DNA from: Streptomyces sp. CC228A | GTDB taxonomy: Bacteria > Actinomycetota > Actinomycetes > Streptomycetales > Streptomycetaceae | DNA length: 64,000 nucleotides | Direction: 5' to 3' | NCBI RefSeq assembly: GCF_021390935.1 | Contig: NZ_JAJPUI010000012.1 | Coordinates: 62,001 to 126,000, forward strand | Shown here: piece after piece, positions 45,083-54,670 of the stretch | Layout of the letters: each line of letters starts with the position of its first letter | How positions within the stretch are numbered: the first letter of the stretch is position 1 | Translations under genes and position numbers: made by a program | Notes under the pieces: model-generated | What the model was told of the DNA's origin: nothing | The model's input: the letters and a program-made list of their open reading frames with translations, nothing else | Database searches by the model: none

Positions 45083-45589
45083 TCAGCCGAGCAGGCCGGG
45101 GATCTCCTGCACGCCGTACCAGAGCAGCTCGTGGTCCTCCGCGCCGTCGACCGTGAACTGCGCGTCGTCGTCTCCCATGTCCGCCGCGCCCAGGGCGTCC
45201 GCCGCGGCGGACACGGCCGCCTCGGCGTCGTCTGCGTCGGCGTGCACGGCCGCCGCCTTCACGAGCGGCACGGCGCCGTTGATCCGGACCTCGCCGACCG
45301 AGGCCGGGTCCAGGCTGCGGTCGGGGTCCACGGTGGTGGCGGCGTCGGGCACGTCCACGGCGACCACGATGCGGCGCCGCGCCGCCTCCGGGTCGGCGGC
45401 CAGCATGCGCAGCGACGCGGCGGCGGCCCGGTTCAGCGCGGCGTACTCCAGCTCCTCGATGTCGTCGGAGACGTACCACTCGCGCAGCCCCGGTGTGACG
45501 GCGTAGGCGGTCAGCGGGCCCGGGCCCAGTTCGCCCGCCCCGTGCGCCTGTGCGAGACCGGGAAGGGTCAGGGGAACGTACACGCGCAT
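45083..45589 (-). CDS. Conserved actinobacterial protein, DUF6912-like
   Basis: The protein has 168 residues, is acidic, with no signal peptide or membrane helix. It begins MRVYVPLTLPGLAQAHGAGELG and contains AVTPGLREWYVSDDIEELEYAALNRAA, a pattern I recall from DUF6912 proteins of actinomycetes. Function unknown. It is leftward, downstream of the divergent Rv3235-type gene and close to the HAD gene (115 bp), so the two may be co-transcribed. Confidence 0.75.
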   Translation of the reverse strand: MRVYVPLTLPGLAQAHGAGELGPGPLTAYAVTPGLREWYVSDDIEELEYAALNRAAAASLRMLAADPEAARRRIVVAVDVPDAATTVDPDRSLDPASVGEVRINGAVPLVKAAAVHADADDAEAAVSAAADALGAADMGDDDAQFTVDGAEDHELLWYGVQEIPGLLG

Positions 45590-45862
45590 GTGGCAGGCCG
45601 CTTTCGTAGTCGGAGACGTCCTCAGGATACGTGCGAGGGTCCCCCTTCGGGGGCCTGTCCTCGTGCGTTCCGGGGTCCACTCGCGTCCCGTCAGCACCCC
45701 GTCCAACCCCGGAAACACGCACCCCGCACCACCCGAATAGGTGATTTCCGGTGCGGTGACGCGCGGAGCAGGGGGTCGTTGCGGCCGCCCGCGCGGGCCC
45801 GTATGAAGTGGCCGACCGAAGTTACTCCCGGGTAGTTCCGGGCTGACCGAAACGGGCGGACC

Positions 45863-46584
45863 ATGACAGAAGCGACCCCGACCGCGCACCACGCCACCAC
45901 CGGCCCCAGGCAGCGGCCTGCGGCACCCTCCCCCGCACACACCGCGGACGCGGCGGATCGCACGCACCCGGGCCCGGCGGACCGGCCCCCGGCCGGCACC
46001 CCGAGCAGCCTGCCCCGCACCGCACCGGACTCCGCACCGCACCGGGCAGCGCCGCCCGCGCGCCGCGACTCCCGGCGTCCGGGCGGCGTCCGGGGGCCGG
46101 GGGCGAGGCCGGGTGAAGGCCGGGCGGGCGCGCTCCGACCGCGGTCGCCGCGCCCGCCCGCCGGTACCGCCCCGGGGTCGGCCCTGCGGCCCCCGCCCGG
46201 CCGGTGCCGCCCCACGAGCTGTTCGCGGAGCGGCTGCTGTCGGTCCTGACCGGAGAGCGCCCCGTGCACTGGATGCTCGGCCACACCGTCGGCGAGGCGT
46301 ACGAGCAGCTCATCCACCTGGCGCCGGCGAATCCGCTGCGCGTCGCCGGCAACGCCCTCAGGGCCGGCGGCCGCACCACCCGGCCGGTGCTGCGCCGGTG
46401 CGAGGGCAGGCCGCTGCGCCCGGGCGTGGTGGAGGCGTACGCGTGCGTGGAGTGCGGTGACCGGGTGCGCGCGATGGCGTTCCGCCTGGAGCAGGGTGAG
46501 GACCGCAGGTGGCGCTGCGCGGCCGTGGAGCTCGGCACCGTACCCCGCTCCGGGACGGCGCCGTACGCCTCGGCCCGCCCCTGA
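45863..46584 (+). CDS. Rv3235-family protein, one apparent frameshift
   Basis: The conserved C-terminal domain (46204-46584) reads PPHELFAERLLSVLTGERPVHWMLGHTVGEAYEQL...GVVEAYACVECGDRVRAMAFRLE, typical of Rv3235-family proteins. The N-terminal Pro/Ala/Arg-rich tail from ATG 45863 is one frame off and joins after restoring a single base somewhere in 46090-46200. If not a fusion, translation would start at 46204. In mycobacteria the family member lies near secA1, as here. Proposed roles for the family link it to secretion or translation, unproven. Confidence 0.75.
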
Positions 46585-47507
46585 CCCTGCTCCCCCGGGC
46601 CGGGAGCGGCGGCTGCGCGGCGGCAGGCGGTGCGCGGTGGCAGGCTGCGGGGCGGCCGCATCCGCCGCGGACGGCGATCCCGGCCCTGGAGGGGGAGCGA
46701 GGGCCCGCGCCCTGCGCCCGCGGGGCTCCGGCCAATCGGGGCACACGCCAGGCGCCGGGCCCGTCCCGGTGCGGTACGGCCCCGTCCGCTTCCTGCTCGC
46801 CATCGGAGCCGTGCCCGCGGCGCCGTACGACGCACCGCGTACGGGGCGGCCGCGGTGTCCGGCCGCCGGGCGGGCAGCCCTCGCCGGGCAGCGCGGGACG
46901 AGGGCCGGAGCCTGCGCGGCGGTGGCGGAGGGCGTGCGCCCACACACCCGTACGACCGCATGAGCCGAAGCCGCGTACGGGCGCCGACCGGGCCGGGCCT
47001 GGGTCTCCGAGCGGCCGGGCGGGGTGCAGGGCGCGCTCGGAGACCTCGGCACCGCGTCCAACGGCCGAGGGGCCAGAAGGACCCGCCAGGTGAGGGGCCA
47101 CGGGTGCTCCTGAGACCCGGGACGGGCGGGCGGCGGGAACCACCTGCCGTACGTACGGGCCGCCAGTACGGCCCCTCTGCGCGGGCACGTGCCGCCTGCC
47201 GCCGTGCGGGACGTGCGGGACGTGCGGGACCGACCGGTCAGGCGCGTTTCCCACCCAGGTCGCGCCCGGGTGGCGGGCCCGGGCCTTCACGGCTACCGGG
47301 GGCCTTCAGGGCGTACGCAGGTCGGGACGGCGGGTCCCTGCTCCTCGGGGCACGTCACCCCGCCCGCCGGGCAGGGCGCGACCCGGGGCCGTGTTCCGGG
47401 CGCCCCGGCTGCTGCGTGTGACGCCGACCGCCCCGGGCGGCGCGGAGCCGCCTGACGCTGCCCCTGGGCGGGGCCGCGGGCGCCGCCGCGGTGCCGCCCC
47501 CGCGAAA
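46585..47507. other. Gene-poor GC-rich interval before secA
   Basis: Over 900 bases hold no gene that I can support. Open frames exist in several frames on both strands but all are Arg/Gly/Pro-rich shadows without a recognisable domain. Local direct repeats occur, e.g. GGACGTGCGGGACGTGCGGG at 47209-47228. Confidence 0.65.
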
Positions 47508-47552
47508 AGGCGGGGCCGGTGCGCGTCTCCATGACGCGCACCGGCCCCGCCT
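47508..47552 (-). terminator. secA rho-independent terminator
   Basis: The 19-bp perfect stem GGCGGGGCCGGTGCGCGTC (47509-47527) pairs with its reverse complement (47533-47551) around a 5-nt loop, and an A-T pair extends it. On the minus strand a TTTT tract follows. It lies about 60 bp past the secA stop codon. Confidence 0.92.
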
Positions 47553-47610
47553 CCTGCTTCCGGCGTCCTGCCGCGTCACGGCCGCGGCGGTCGCCACCAG
47601 GCCGCCTCGC

Positions 47611-50418
47611 TCACTTCTTGCGGCGGCGTCCGCCCTTCTGGGCCTTGCGGCGCTCCGCGCGGGTCATGCCGTCCGGGGCACGCGTCTCGCCGTTGTCGAA
47701 GTCGCCTTCGATGACCGTGCCCTCACCGTCGACCTTCGGCGCGGTGTAGTGGAGCCGGTTCGGACGCTGCGGCGCCTCCAGGCCCTTCGCGCGGATCTCG
47801 GGGCGCCCGGCACCGGCCGGCACGGCCTCCTCCTTCTGCAGCGAGGCGCGCTCGGCGGTCGCCTGCACGGGGACCTCCTCGACCTGCTGCTCGACCTGGA
47901 CCTCCAGGTTGAACAGGTAGCCGACGGACTCCTCCTTGATGCCCTCCATCATGGCGGTGAACATGTCGAAGCCCTCGCGCTGGTACTCGACGAGCGGGTC
48001 CTTCTGGGCCATGGCCCGCAGGCCGATGCCCTCCTGGAGGTAGTCCATCTCGTACAGGTGCTCGCGCCACTTGCGGTCGAGCACCGACAGGACGACCCGC
48101 CGCTCCAGCTCGCGCATGATCTCCGAGCCGAGCTGCTTCTCCCGCGCGTCGTACTGCGCGTGGATGTCCTCCTTGACGGACTCCGCGATGAACTCGGCGG
48201 TGATCCCGGCGCGGTCGCCGGCGGCCTCCTCCAGCTCCTCGATGGTGACACCGCACGGGTAGAGCTGCTTGAAAGCGCCCCACAGCCGCTCCAGGTCCCA
48301 CTCCTCCGCGAAGCCTTCGACGGTCTCCGCCTGGATGTACGCGTCGATGGTGTCGTCCATGAAGTGGCGGATCTGCTCGTGCAGGTCCTCGCCCTCCAGG
48401 ACGCGGCGGCGCTCGCCGTAGATGACCTCGCGCTGCCGGTTGAGGACCTCGTCGTACTTCAGGACGTTCTTGCGGGTCTCGAAGTTCTGCTGCTCGACCT
48501 GCGACTGCGCGGACGCGATGGCCCGCGTGACCATCTTGTTCTCGATCGGCACGTCGTCCGGCACGTTGGCCATCGCCATGACGCGCTCGACCATCTGCGC
48601 CTTGAACAGCCGCATCAGGTCGTCGCCCAGCGACAGGTAGAAACGGGACTCGCCCGGGTCGCCCTGGCGGCCGGAGCGGCCTCGCAGCTGGTTGTCGATC
48701 CGGCGCGACTCGTGCCGCTCGGTGCCGAGCACGTACAGGCCGCCGAGGTCGCGGACCTCCTCCGACTCGGCCTTCACGGCCAGCTCGGCCTTCTCCAGGG
48801 CGCCGGGCAGGGCCGCCACCCACTCCTCCGGCGTCTCGACGGGGTCCAGGCCGCGCTGGCGCAGCTCCGCCTCCGCGAGGTCGTCGGGGTTGCCGCCCAG
48901 CTTGATGTCGGTACCGCGGCCGGCCATGTTCGTGGCGACCGTCACGGCGCCCTTGCGGCCGGCCTGCGCGACGATCGACGCCTCACGCTCGTGGTTCTTG
49001 GCGTTGAGGACCTCGTGCGGGATGCCCCGGTCGGACAGCTGCCGCGACAGGTACTCGGACTTCTCGACCGAGGTCGTGCCGACGAGGATCGGCTGGCCCT
49101 TCTTGTGCTTCTCCGCGATGTCGTCGACGACGGCCGCGAACTTCGCCACCTCGGTGCGGTAGATCAGGTCCGACTGGTCCTTGCGGACCATCGGCCGGTT
49201 CGTCGGGATCGGGACGACGCCCAGCTTGTAGATCTGGTGGAACTCGGCGGCCTCGGTCATGGCCGTACCGGTCATGCCGGACAGCTTGTCGTAGAGGCGG
49301 AAGAAGTTCTGCAGGGTGATCGTGGCGAGGGTCTGGTTCTCGTCCTTGATCGGGACGCCTTCCTTCGCCTCGATCGCCTGGTGCATGCCCTCGTTGTAGC
49401 GGCGGCCGGCGAGGATACGGCCGGTGTGCTCGTCGACGATCATGACTTCGCCGTCGATGACGACGTAGTCCTTGTCCTTCTTGAACAGTTCCTTCGCCTT
49501 GATGGCGTTGTTCAGGTAGCCGACGAGCGGCGTGTTCACCGACTCGTACAGGTTGTCGATGCCGAGCCAGTCCTCGACCTTGGCGACGCCGGACTCGTGG
49601 ATGCCGACGGTCCGCTTCTTCTCGTCGACCTCGTAGTCGCCGGTCTCCTCGATGCCCTTCAGCGGGTTGCCCGGCTCGCCGCGCTTGAGGCGCTGCACGA
49701 GCTTGGCGAAGTCGCCGTACCACTTGGTGGCCTGGTCCGCGGGACCGGAGATGATCAGCGGCGTGCGCGCCTCGTCGACGAGGATGGAGTCGACCTCGTC
49801 GACACACGCGAAGTTGTGTCCGCGCTGCACGAGCTCCTCCTGCGACCACGCCATGTTGTCGCGGAGGTAGTCGAAGCCGAACTCGTTGTTCGTGCCGTAC
49901 GTGATGTCGCAGTTGTACTGCTCGCGGCGCTGCGTGGGCGACATGTTGGCGAGGATGCAGCCGACCGTCAGGCCCAGGAACTGGTGTACGCGGCCCATCA
50001 GCTCGGAGTCGCGCTCGGCCAGGTAGTCGTTCACCGTGATCAGGTGCACGCCCTTGCCGGACAGCGCGTTCAGGTACGCGGGCAGCGTACCGACGAGGGT
50101 CTTGCCCTCACCGGTCTTCATCTCCGCGACGTAGCCGAGGTGCAAAGCGGCGCCGCCCATGATCTGGACGTCGTAGTGGCGCTGACCGAGGACGCGCTTG
50201 GCCGCCTCGCGGACGGTCGCGAAGGCTTCCGGAAGCAGGTCGTCCAGGCTCTCGCCGTCCTGGTAGCGCTGCTTGTACTCCTCGGTGAGCGCCCGCAACT
50301 CGGCGTCGGAGAGGTCGACGAAGTCCTCTTCGATGGAGTTGACCTGGTCCGCGATGCGGTGCAGTTTGCGCAGGATCTTGCCTTCGCCTGCACGCATGAG
50401 CTTGTTGAAGACGGACAC
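47611..50418 (-). CDS. secA: Protein translocase ATPase SecA
   Basis: SecA (935 residues) drives preproteins through SecYEG. Visible are the N-terminus SVFNKLMRAGEGKILRKLHRIADQVN, Walker A MKTGEGKTLVGTLPAYLNAL, DEAD-like motif VDEVDSILVDEARTPLI, SGMTGTAMTEAAEF, GRGTDIKLGGNP, RRIDNQLRGRSGRQGDPGESRFYLSLGDDLMR and the scaffold RKWREHLYEMDYLQEGIGLRA. The C-terminus is a Lys/Arg tail (RRKAQKGGRRRKK) without the Cys-rich SecB/zinc module, as usual for actinobacteria. GTG 50418 follows AAGGAG. A strong terminator follows. Confidence 0.97.
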   Translation of the reverse strand: MSVFNKLMRAGEGKILRKLHRIADQVNSIEEDFVDLSDAELRALTEEYKQRYQDGESLDDLLPEAFATVREAAKRVLGQRHYDVQIMGGAALHLGYVAEMKTGEGKTLVGTLPAYLNALSGKGVHLITVNDYLAERDSELMGRVHQFLGLTVGCILANMSPTQRREQYNCDITYGTNNEFGFDYLRDNMAWSQEELVQRGHNFACVDEVDSILVDEARTPLIISGPADQATKWYGDFAKLVQRLKRGEPGNPLKGIEETGDYEVDEKKRTVGIHESGVAKVEDWLGIDNLYESVNTPLVGYLNNAIKAKELFKKDKDYVVIDGEVMIVDEHTGRILAGRRYNEGMHQAIEAKEGVPIKDENQTLATITLQNFFRLYDKLSGMTGTAMTEAAEFHQIYKLGVVPIPTNRPMVRKDQSDLIYRTEVAKFAAVVDDIAEKHKKGQPILVGTTSVEKSEYLSRQLSDRGIPHEVLNAKNHEREASIVAQAGRKGAVTVATNMAGRGTDIKLGGNPDDLAEAELRQRGLDPVETPEEWVAALPGALEKAELAVKAESEEVRDLGGLYVLGTERHESRRIDNQLRGRSGRQGDPGESRFYLSLGDDLMRLFKAQMVERVMAMANVPDDVPIENKMVTRAIASAQSQVEQQNFETRKNVLKYDEVLNRQREVIYGERRRVLEGEDLHEQIRHFMDDTIDAYIQAETVEGFAEEWDLERLWGAFKQLYPCGVTIEELEEAAGDRAGITAEFIAESVKEDIHAQYDAREKQLGSEIMRELERRVVLSVLDRKWREHLYEMDYLQEGIGLRAMAQKDPLVEYQREGFDMFTAMMEGIKEESVGYLFNLEVQVEQQVEEVPVQATAERASLQKEEAVPAGAGRPEIRAKGLEAPQRPNRLHYTAPKVDGEGTVIEGDFDNGETRAPDGMTRAERRKAQKGGRRRKK

Positions 50419-50844
50419 TGAGGCTGGTCTCCTTGCCGGTCGGGCCTGGCACTGGGTCTTGTCACGGACACGGACACGGGCACGGCAGGTGGGCCCCACC
50501 GCAACGGTCATCGTAAGCGAGGACCCGGCACGCCGGGAGGTCCGCCGCCGCCGAGGACCGACTGCCGCCCTGGGTCGTGCCCTCACCGTCCCGTCCGCCT
50601 GCCGGCGCCCGGCCCGCATCCTCACCGCGCCGGAGCCGGTCACCACCGCACCCGCGGTGGCTCCCTTCGCCCGCCTCGCGGCAGGACGCACCAGACGCCA
50701 CCCGGCCCGCCCTGGGGGCGGAGACGCTCCTGTGACGGCACTCCCTCAAGCACAACGGCCGGGACCGCGGGAAAGTGCCGCCGACCGGGCAACGTGCGCG
50801 AAAAGTCCTCGCGCGGCGCCTCCTCCCACCAGCAGAATCCCGCC
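50419..50844. other. Divergent intergenic region between secA and a GNAT gene
   Basis: No gene is present. It should contain the secA promoter. Direct hexamer repetition GGACAC/GGGCAC occurs at 50466-50484. No clear operator is visible. Confidence 0.55.
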
Positions 50845-51417
50845 ATGAAGCCGGTCACCCTCACCTCCGAGCGCCTGTTCCTGCGCTCCTTCACCGCCGA
50901 CGACGCCGAAGCCGTCCGCGCCGCCTGCCAGGACCCCGACGTGCAGCGCTGGATACCCCTGCCCAGCCCGTACCGCCGGCAGGAAGCCGAGGACTTCGTC
51001 GGCCGGTACGTCCCCGAGGCCTGGCGCGCCGACTCCGAGTACACGTTCGCCGCGCTCCCCCGCGAGGGCGGGCCCCTGCTCGCCGCCGCCAGCCTCCACC
51101 ACCCGCGCGCCGGCACCTGGGAGATCGGCTACTGGACCGCGAAGGAGCACCGCGGCAGCGGATACGCCACCGAAGCGGTCCGCGCCCTGGCCCACTGGGG
51201 CTTCACCACCCTCGGATGCAGCCGCCTGGAGTGGCGGGCCGAGGTCGGCAACACCGGCTCCCGGCGCGTCGCCGAACGCGCGGGCTTCACCATGGAGGGC
51301 GTCCTGCGCGCCGGCCTCGACCACCGGGGCACCCGCCGCGACTGCTGGATCGCCTCGCTCCTCCCCGCCGACCTGGACCTGCCGAGCCCCGTCCCGTACC
51401 TCACGCCACGCGGCTGA
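50845..51417 (+). CDS. GNAT N-acetyltransferase
   Basis: The 190-residue Acetyltransf_3-type protein begins KPVTLTSERLFLRSFTADDAEAV. Motif A is IGYWTAKEHRGSGYATEAVRAL and motif B LGCSRLEWRAEVGNTGSRRVAERAGFTMEG. ATG 50845 gives the normal family N-terminus, with a weak ribosome site. RimJ/RimL-like; substrate unknown. Single gene divergent from secA. Confidence 0.87.
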   Translation: MKPVTLTSERLFLRSFTADDAEAVRAACQDPDVQRWIPLPSPYRRQEAEDFVGRYVPEAWRADSEYTFAALPREGGPLLAAASLHHPRAGTWEIGYWTAKEHRGSGYATEAVRALAHWGFTTLGCSRLEWRAEVGNTGSRRVAERAGFTMEGVLRAGLDHRGTRRDCWIASLLPADLDLPSPVPYLTPRG

Positions 51418-51637
51418 CCCCCGCGCCCCACACCGCACGGCGGGCCCCGACCCGGTGCAGGGGGCGGGCCGCGCCCCTGCACCGCACACCGCAGTGGGCT
51501 GCGCCCCCGCCTCGGACCACCTGGCGGACCCCGCCTCACGGAGCGCGGCTCCACCCCGGAGCGGCCGCGGCCCGCTCCGCAGCGGCCTGTGGAAAACCCG
51601 CGCCGCGCTGTCAGTACCCGCGTCTATCGTGCGGACC

Positions 51638-52804
51638 ATGACGACGACCCTGCCGCGTCCCCTCACCGAACTGTCCGCCGACGAGGCGCGCCGCATCGCC
51701 CTGCGCGCCCAGGGCTTCCTCGGCGCACCGGACCGCCGCGCCGGGGTGCGGGGCATACTGCGCCACCTCGGTGCGGTCCAGCTCGACACGATCTCCGTGC
51801 TGGCCCGCTCCCACGAGCTGGTGCCGTACGCCCGGCTCGGCGCGGTCGGCCGCCGCACGGTCGACACCGCGTACTGGACGGAGCGGCACGCCTTCGAGTA
51901 CTGGTCGCACGCGGCGTGCATCCTGCCCATCGAGGAGTGGCCGCACTTCGCCTTCCGCCGCCGCGCCTACCGGCGCCGCCCGCAGTGGTACCACGACCTG
52001 CCCGACGGCGCGTACGACGCGGTCATCGAGCAGCTGAGGGAGCGCGGCCCGCTCACCGCCACCGAGTTGGGCGGCGCCAAGAACGGCGGACCCTGGTGGG
52101 ACTGGTCGGCGTCGAAGGTGGCTGTCGAGCGGGCCCTGATGTACGGCGAGGTGGTGTGCACCGAGCGGCGCGGCTGGAAGCGGGTCTACGACCTCGCGGA
52201 GCGCGCCGTACCGGCCGAGCTGCTCCACGACGAGCTGGACGACACGGAGTGCCTGCGCCGCCTGGTGGCACTGGCCGGCAAGGCCCTGGGCGTCGGTACG
52301 CGCGCGGACATCGCCGACTACCACCGCCTCAAGGGCGAGCAGTTCGACGCGGTGGTCGCGGACTCCGGCCTGGTGCCCGTGCGGGTGGAGGGCTGGGACA
52401 AGCCCGCCTGGGCCGACCCGGACGCACTGGCGGACGAGCCGCGCGGGCGCCACCGCACGACCCTGCTGTCCCCGTTCGACTCCCTCATCTGGGAGCGGGC
52501 CCGCACGGAACGCATCTTCGGCTTCACCCACCGGCTTGAGGCGTACGTACCGAAGCAGAAGCGGATCCACGGCTATTTCGCGATGCCGCTGCTCGCCGGG
52601 GGGAAGCTGCTCGGCCGGGTCGACCCCGCCCGCGAGGGCACCACCCTGGTGGCCAAGCAGGTGTCGTTGGAGAGCCCGAAGGCGGTCGCGCCCATGGCAC
52701 GCGCCCTCCGGGAGGCAGCGGCATGGGTGGGTTGCGACACGGTACGGATCGAACGCGTGGACCACCCCGAACTGGCCCAGCCCCTCACAGCAGCCGTGTC
52801 ATAG
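51638..52804 (+). CDS. YcaQ/AlkZ-like winged-helix DNA glycosylase
   Basis: The 388-residue HTH_42 family protein has a tandem winged-helix fold. The signature near the N-terminus, HLGAVQLDTISVLARSHEL, contains Q-phi-D, the catalytic motif of YcaQ-type enzymes that unhook interstrand crosslinks and remove bulky alkylated bases. Other conserved pieces are YWTERHAFEYWSHAACILPIEEWP, LLSPFDSLIWERARTERIFGF and YVPKQKRIHGYFAMPLL. Streptomyces carry several such proteins; some are self-resistance genes in clusters, others are housekeeping copies. No cluster surrounds this one, so a housekeeping repair role is more likely. ATG 51638. Confidence 0.87.
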   Translation: MTTTLPRPLTELSADEARRIALRAQGFLGAPDRRAGVRGILRHLGAVQLDTISVLARSHELVPYARLGAVGRRTVDTAYWTERHAFEYWSHAACILPIEEWPHFAFRRRAYRRRPQWYHDLPDGAYDAVIEQLRERGPLTATELGGAKNGGPWWDWSASKVAVERALMYGEVVCTERRGWKRVYDLAERAVPAELLHDELDDTECLRRLVALAGKALGVGTRADIADYHRLKGEQFDAVVADSGLVPVRVEGWDKPAWADPDALADEPRGRHRTTLLSPFDSLIWERARTERIFGFTHRLEAYVPKQKRIHGYFAMPLLAGGKLLGRVDPAREGTTLVAKQVSLESPKAVAPMARALREAAAWVGCDTVRIERVDHPELAQPLTAAVS

Positions 52805-53418
52805 CCGACCCCGCCGCCCGCTGCCGGGCTTGAGGTGTCACGCCGCCGCCGGACCGGCACCCCCTGCGGAACGGGCACTGGGCGGGACGACTGGCCTGGA
52901 CGCACGGCTTTCGGAGGTGGCGGCGGGTATTGGCCCACGGCTACCGCAGGGGCGGGCCTGGGCTGGTGGCTTCGGTGCGGTGACGGGTGTCGGCCGGCGG
53001 CTACCGCGCAGGGGCGGGCGGGCTACGGCCGGACGGCATCGCCCCGGTCAGCGGCGGCAGAGGCGGACGGCGGTCCCGGCCGCGGCCCGCCACTCCGGGC
53101 GGCTGACGGCAGCCGGTGGCTGCCGGGCCCGACGGCTGACGGGGCCGGTGGCTGCCAGGCCCGACGGCTGACGGGGGCCGATGGCTGCCAGGCCGACGGC
53201 TGACGGGGGCCGATGGCTGAGGCGGCCTGCGACCGCGAGGCAGCCCTGGGCGGACGGCGGCGGCAGGCGGAGGTGCGGTACGGCTCCCCGGCCTGACACG
53301 GCCTCGCAGCCTGTCTCGGCCTGGTGGTCTGGCGGCCTGCTGGCCTGTCACGGCCTGGTGGCCTGCGGAAGGGCACCCGTCCGTCGCCGGGTCGCGTCCC
53401 ACCCGCACGCTACGTCCG
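52805..53418. other. Intergenic region with two families of tandem repeats
   Basis: No gene is supported in these 614 bases. About four units of ~32 bp (CGGCTGACGGGGGCCGATGG type) occupy 53101-53220. GGCCTGGTGG/GGCCTGCTGG-type words recur at 53285-53365. The response regulator gene ends at 53419. Confidence 0.65.
53101..53220. repeat. Four imperfect tandem units of about 32 bp
   Basis: The unit starts (C)GGCTGACGG and runs through GGCCG(A/G)TGGCTGCC to AGGCC(C)GA. The first three are full length and the fourth is partial. Small length differences rule out coding in a fixed frame. Confidence 0.75.
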
Positions 53419-54189
53419 TCACCGGATCTCGAGGATCTTCTCCCGCATCGCGTACACCACCGCCTCCATCCTGGAGTGCAGCTGCAGCTTCTCCAGGATG
53501 TTGCGGACGTGGTTCTTCACCGTGTTCTCGGAGATGAACAGCTCCTTGGCGATGTCCCGGTTGTTCATCCCGGTCGCCACCAGTTTCAGCACCTCCAGCT
53601 CCCGATCCGTGAGCCGGGGCGCGGGCACGAGGCGCCGGTCGTCGGTGCGCTGGATCATGGACTTGAACTCGGTGAGGAGCTTGGACGCCATGGACGGGCT
53701 GATCTGCGACTGGCCGTCGGCGACCGCCCGGATCGCCGTGGCGACCTCGTCGGTGGAGATCTCCTTGAGGAGGTAGCCGGTCGCACCCGCCTTGATGGCG
53801 TCGTAGAGGTCCGCTTCCTCGTCGCTGATCGTCAGCATGATGATCTTGGCGCTGGGGGCGACCTCCTTGATGGAGGTACAGGCCTCGATACCGCCGCGCT
53901 TCGGCATCCGCACGTCCATGAGCACGATGTCCGGAAGCAGGTCGGCGGCCTTGTCGACGGCCTCCGAGCCGTCGCCCGCCTCGCCCACCACCTGGATGTC
54001 CTCCTCCTGTGCGAGGACGATCTCCAGGCCGCGCCGGAAGAGCGCGTGGTCGTCGACGACGAGGACCCGGATGGGCTCCTTGCGGGACGCTTCCTCATCC
54101 CGGTCGTCGGGGCCGCCCCGCGCGCCCGTCCCGTACCCCGGGGCGCCGGAGCCGCCCGGATGGTGCACCGGGCCGAAGCTTTCCGCCAT
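53419..54189 (-). CDS. NarL/LuxR-family response regulator
   Basis: The protein has 256 residues. A ~38-residue flexible N-terminus precedes the receiver domain (RVLVVDDHALFRRGLEIVL; Asp46/47 acidic pocket; phospho-acceptor Asp92 in DIVLMDVRMP; switch Thr in MLTISDEEADLYDAIKAGATGYLLKE). A LuxR helix-turn-helix lies at ~195-240 (LTDRELEVLKLVATGMNNRDIAKELFISENTVKNHV). ATG 54189 follows GGGGGAGGAA. No histidine kinase gene is adjacent, so it is an orphan here; the partner is encoded elsewhere or absent. Confidence 0.92.
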   Translation of the reverse strand: MAESFGPVHHPGGSGAPGYGTGARGGPDDRDEEASRKEPIRVLVVDDHALFRRGLEIVLAQEEDIQVVGEAGDGSEAVDKAADLLPDIVLMDVRMPKRGGIEACTSIKEVAPSAKIIMLTISDEEADLYDAIKAGATGYLLKEISTDEVATAIRAVADGQSQISPSMASKLLTEFKSMIQRTDDRRLVPAPRLTDRELEVLKLVATGMNNRDIAKELFISENTVKNHVRNILEKLQLHSRMEAVVYAMREKILEIR

Positions 54190-54670
54190 GGTTCCTCCCC
54201 CTGCAGGCCGGGGCCCTGAAGTTCACGGTCAAGACCAACGGCTGCCCGTCACGGCCCCGTTGGCACGCGTCGCCATGATTTCATGCCCGGACGGCGAAGC
54301 GGTGATCCGTCGGTGGCACGGGGGTGCCCCTGGGGGCGCACGAGGCGCTTCCAGGGGCACTCGATCGATGCAGGATCAGTCAGATTCGATCACGATCCGC
54401 CACAACCGGTCGAGTCGGCTCACGCCCAACCAGCCGGAATGACGTGCCGCTCACTCATTCACCCGTCCTGTTCGGTTCGCTTCCGTTTCCGGTCACCCGG
54501 CCACCTTCCGCCCGGATCCATTACCGGGCGCGTACGGCAGATCCGATTCACTCGATCCATTCGCCCGTTCACCCGTTCGCCCGAGCCCTTTCCGGCTCAC
54601 GGGTGTGCGTCGACGTCCCGTGTTCCGTCGGCCTCCGCGTTCCGTACTCCGTCGCGGCCTCCGCGTTCCG
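54190..54670. other. Intergenic region between response regulator and hpf
   Basis: No gene is present. It has more A/T than other gaps, including repeats of GATC/GATTC words at 54360-54400, and should contain the regulator promoter. Near 54630-54675 the word CCTCCGCGTTCCGT is repeated, close to the hpf stop. No good hairpin terminator is visible. Confidence 0.55.

Noticed and set aside
47491..50421. A 976-codon open frame on the plus strand opposite secA
   Set aside because: This is an antisense shadow of secA with low-complexity leucine/aspartate/valine sequence and no motif.
51638..52804. YcaQ/AlkZ-like gene as a resistance marker of a hidden antibiotic cluster
   Set aside because: Neighbours are secA, a GNAT, a response regulator and hpf; no biosynthetic enzymes are present.
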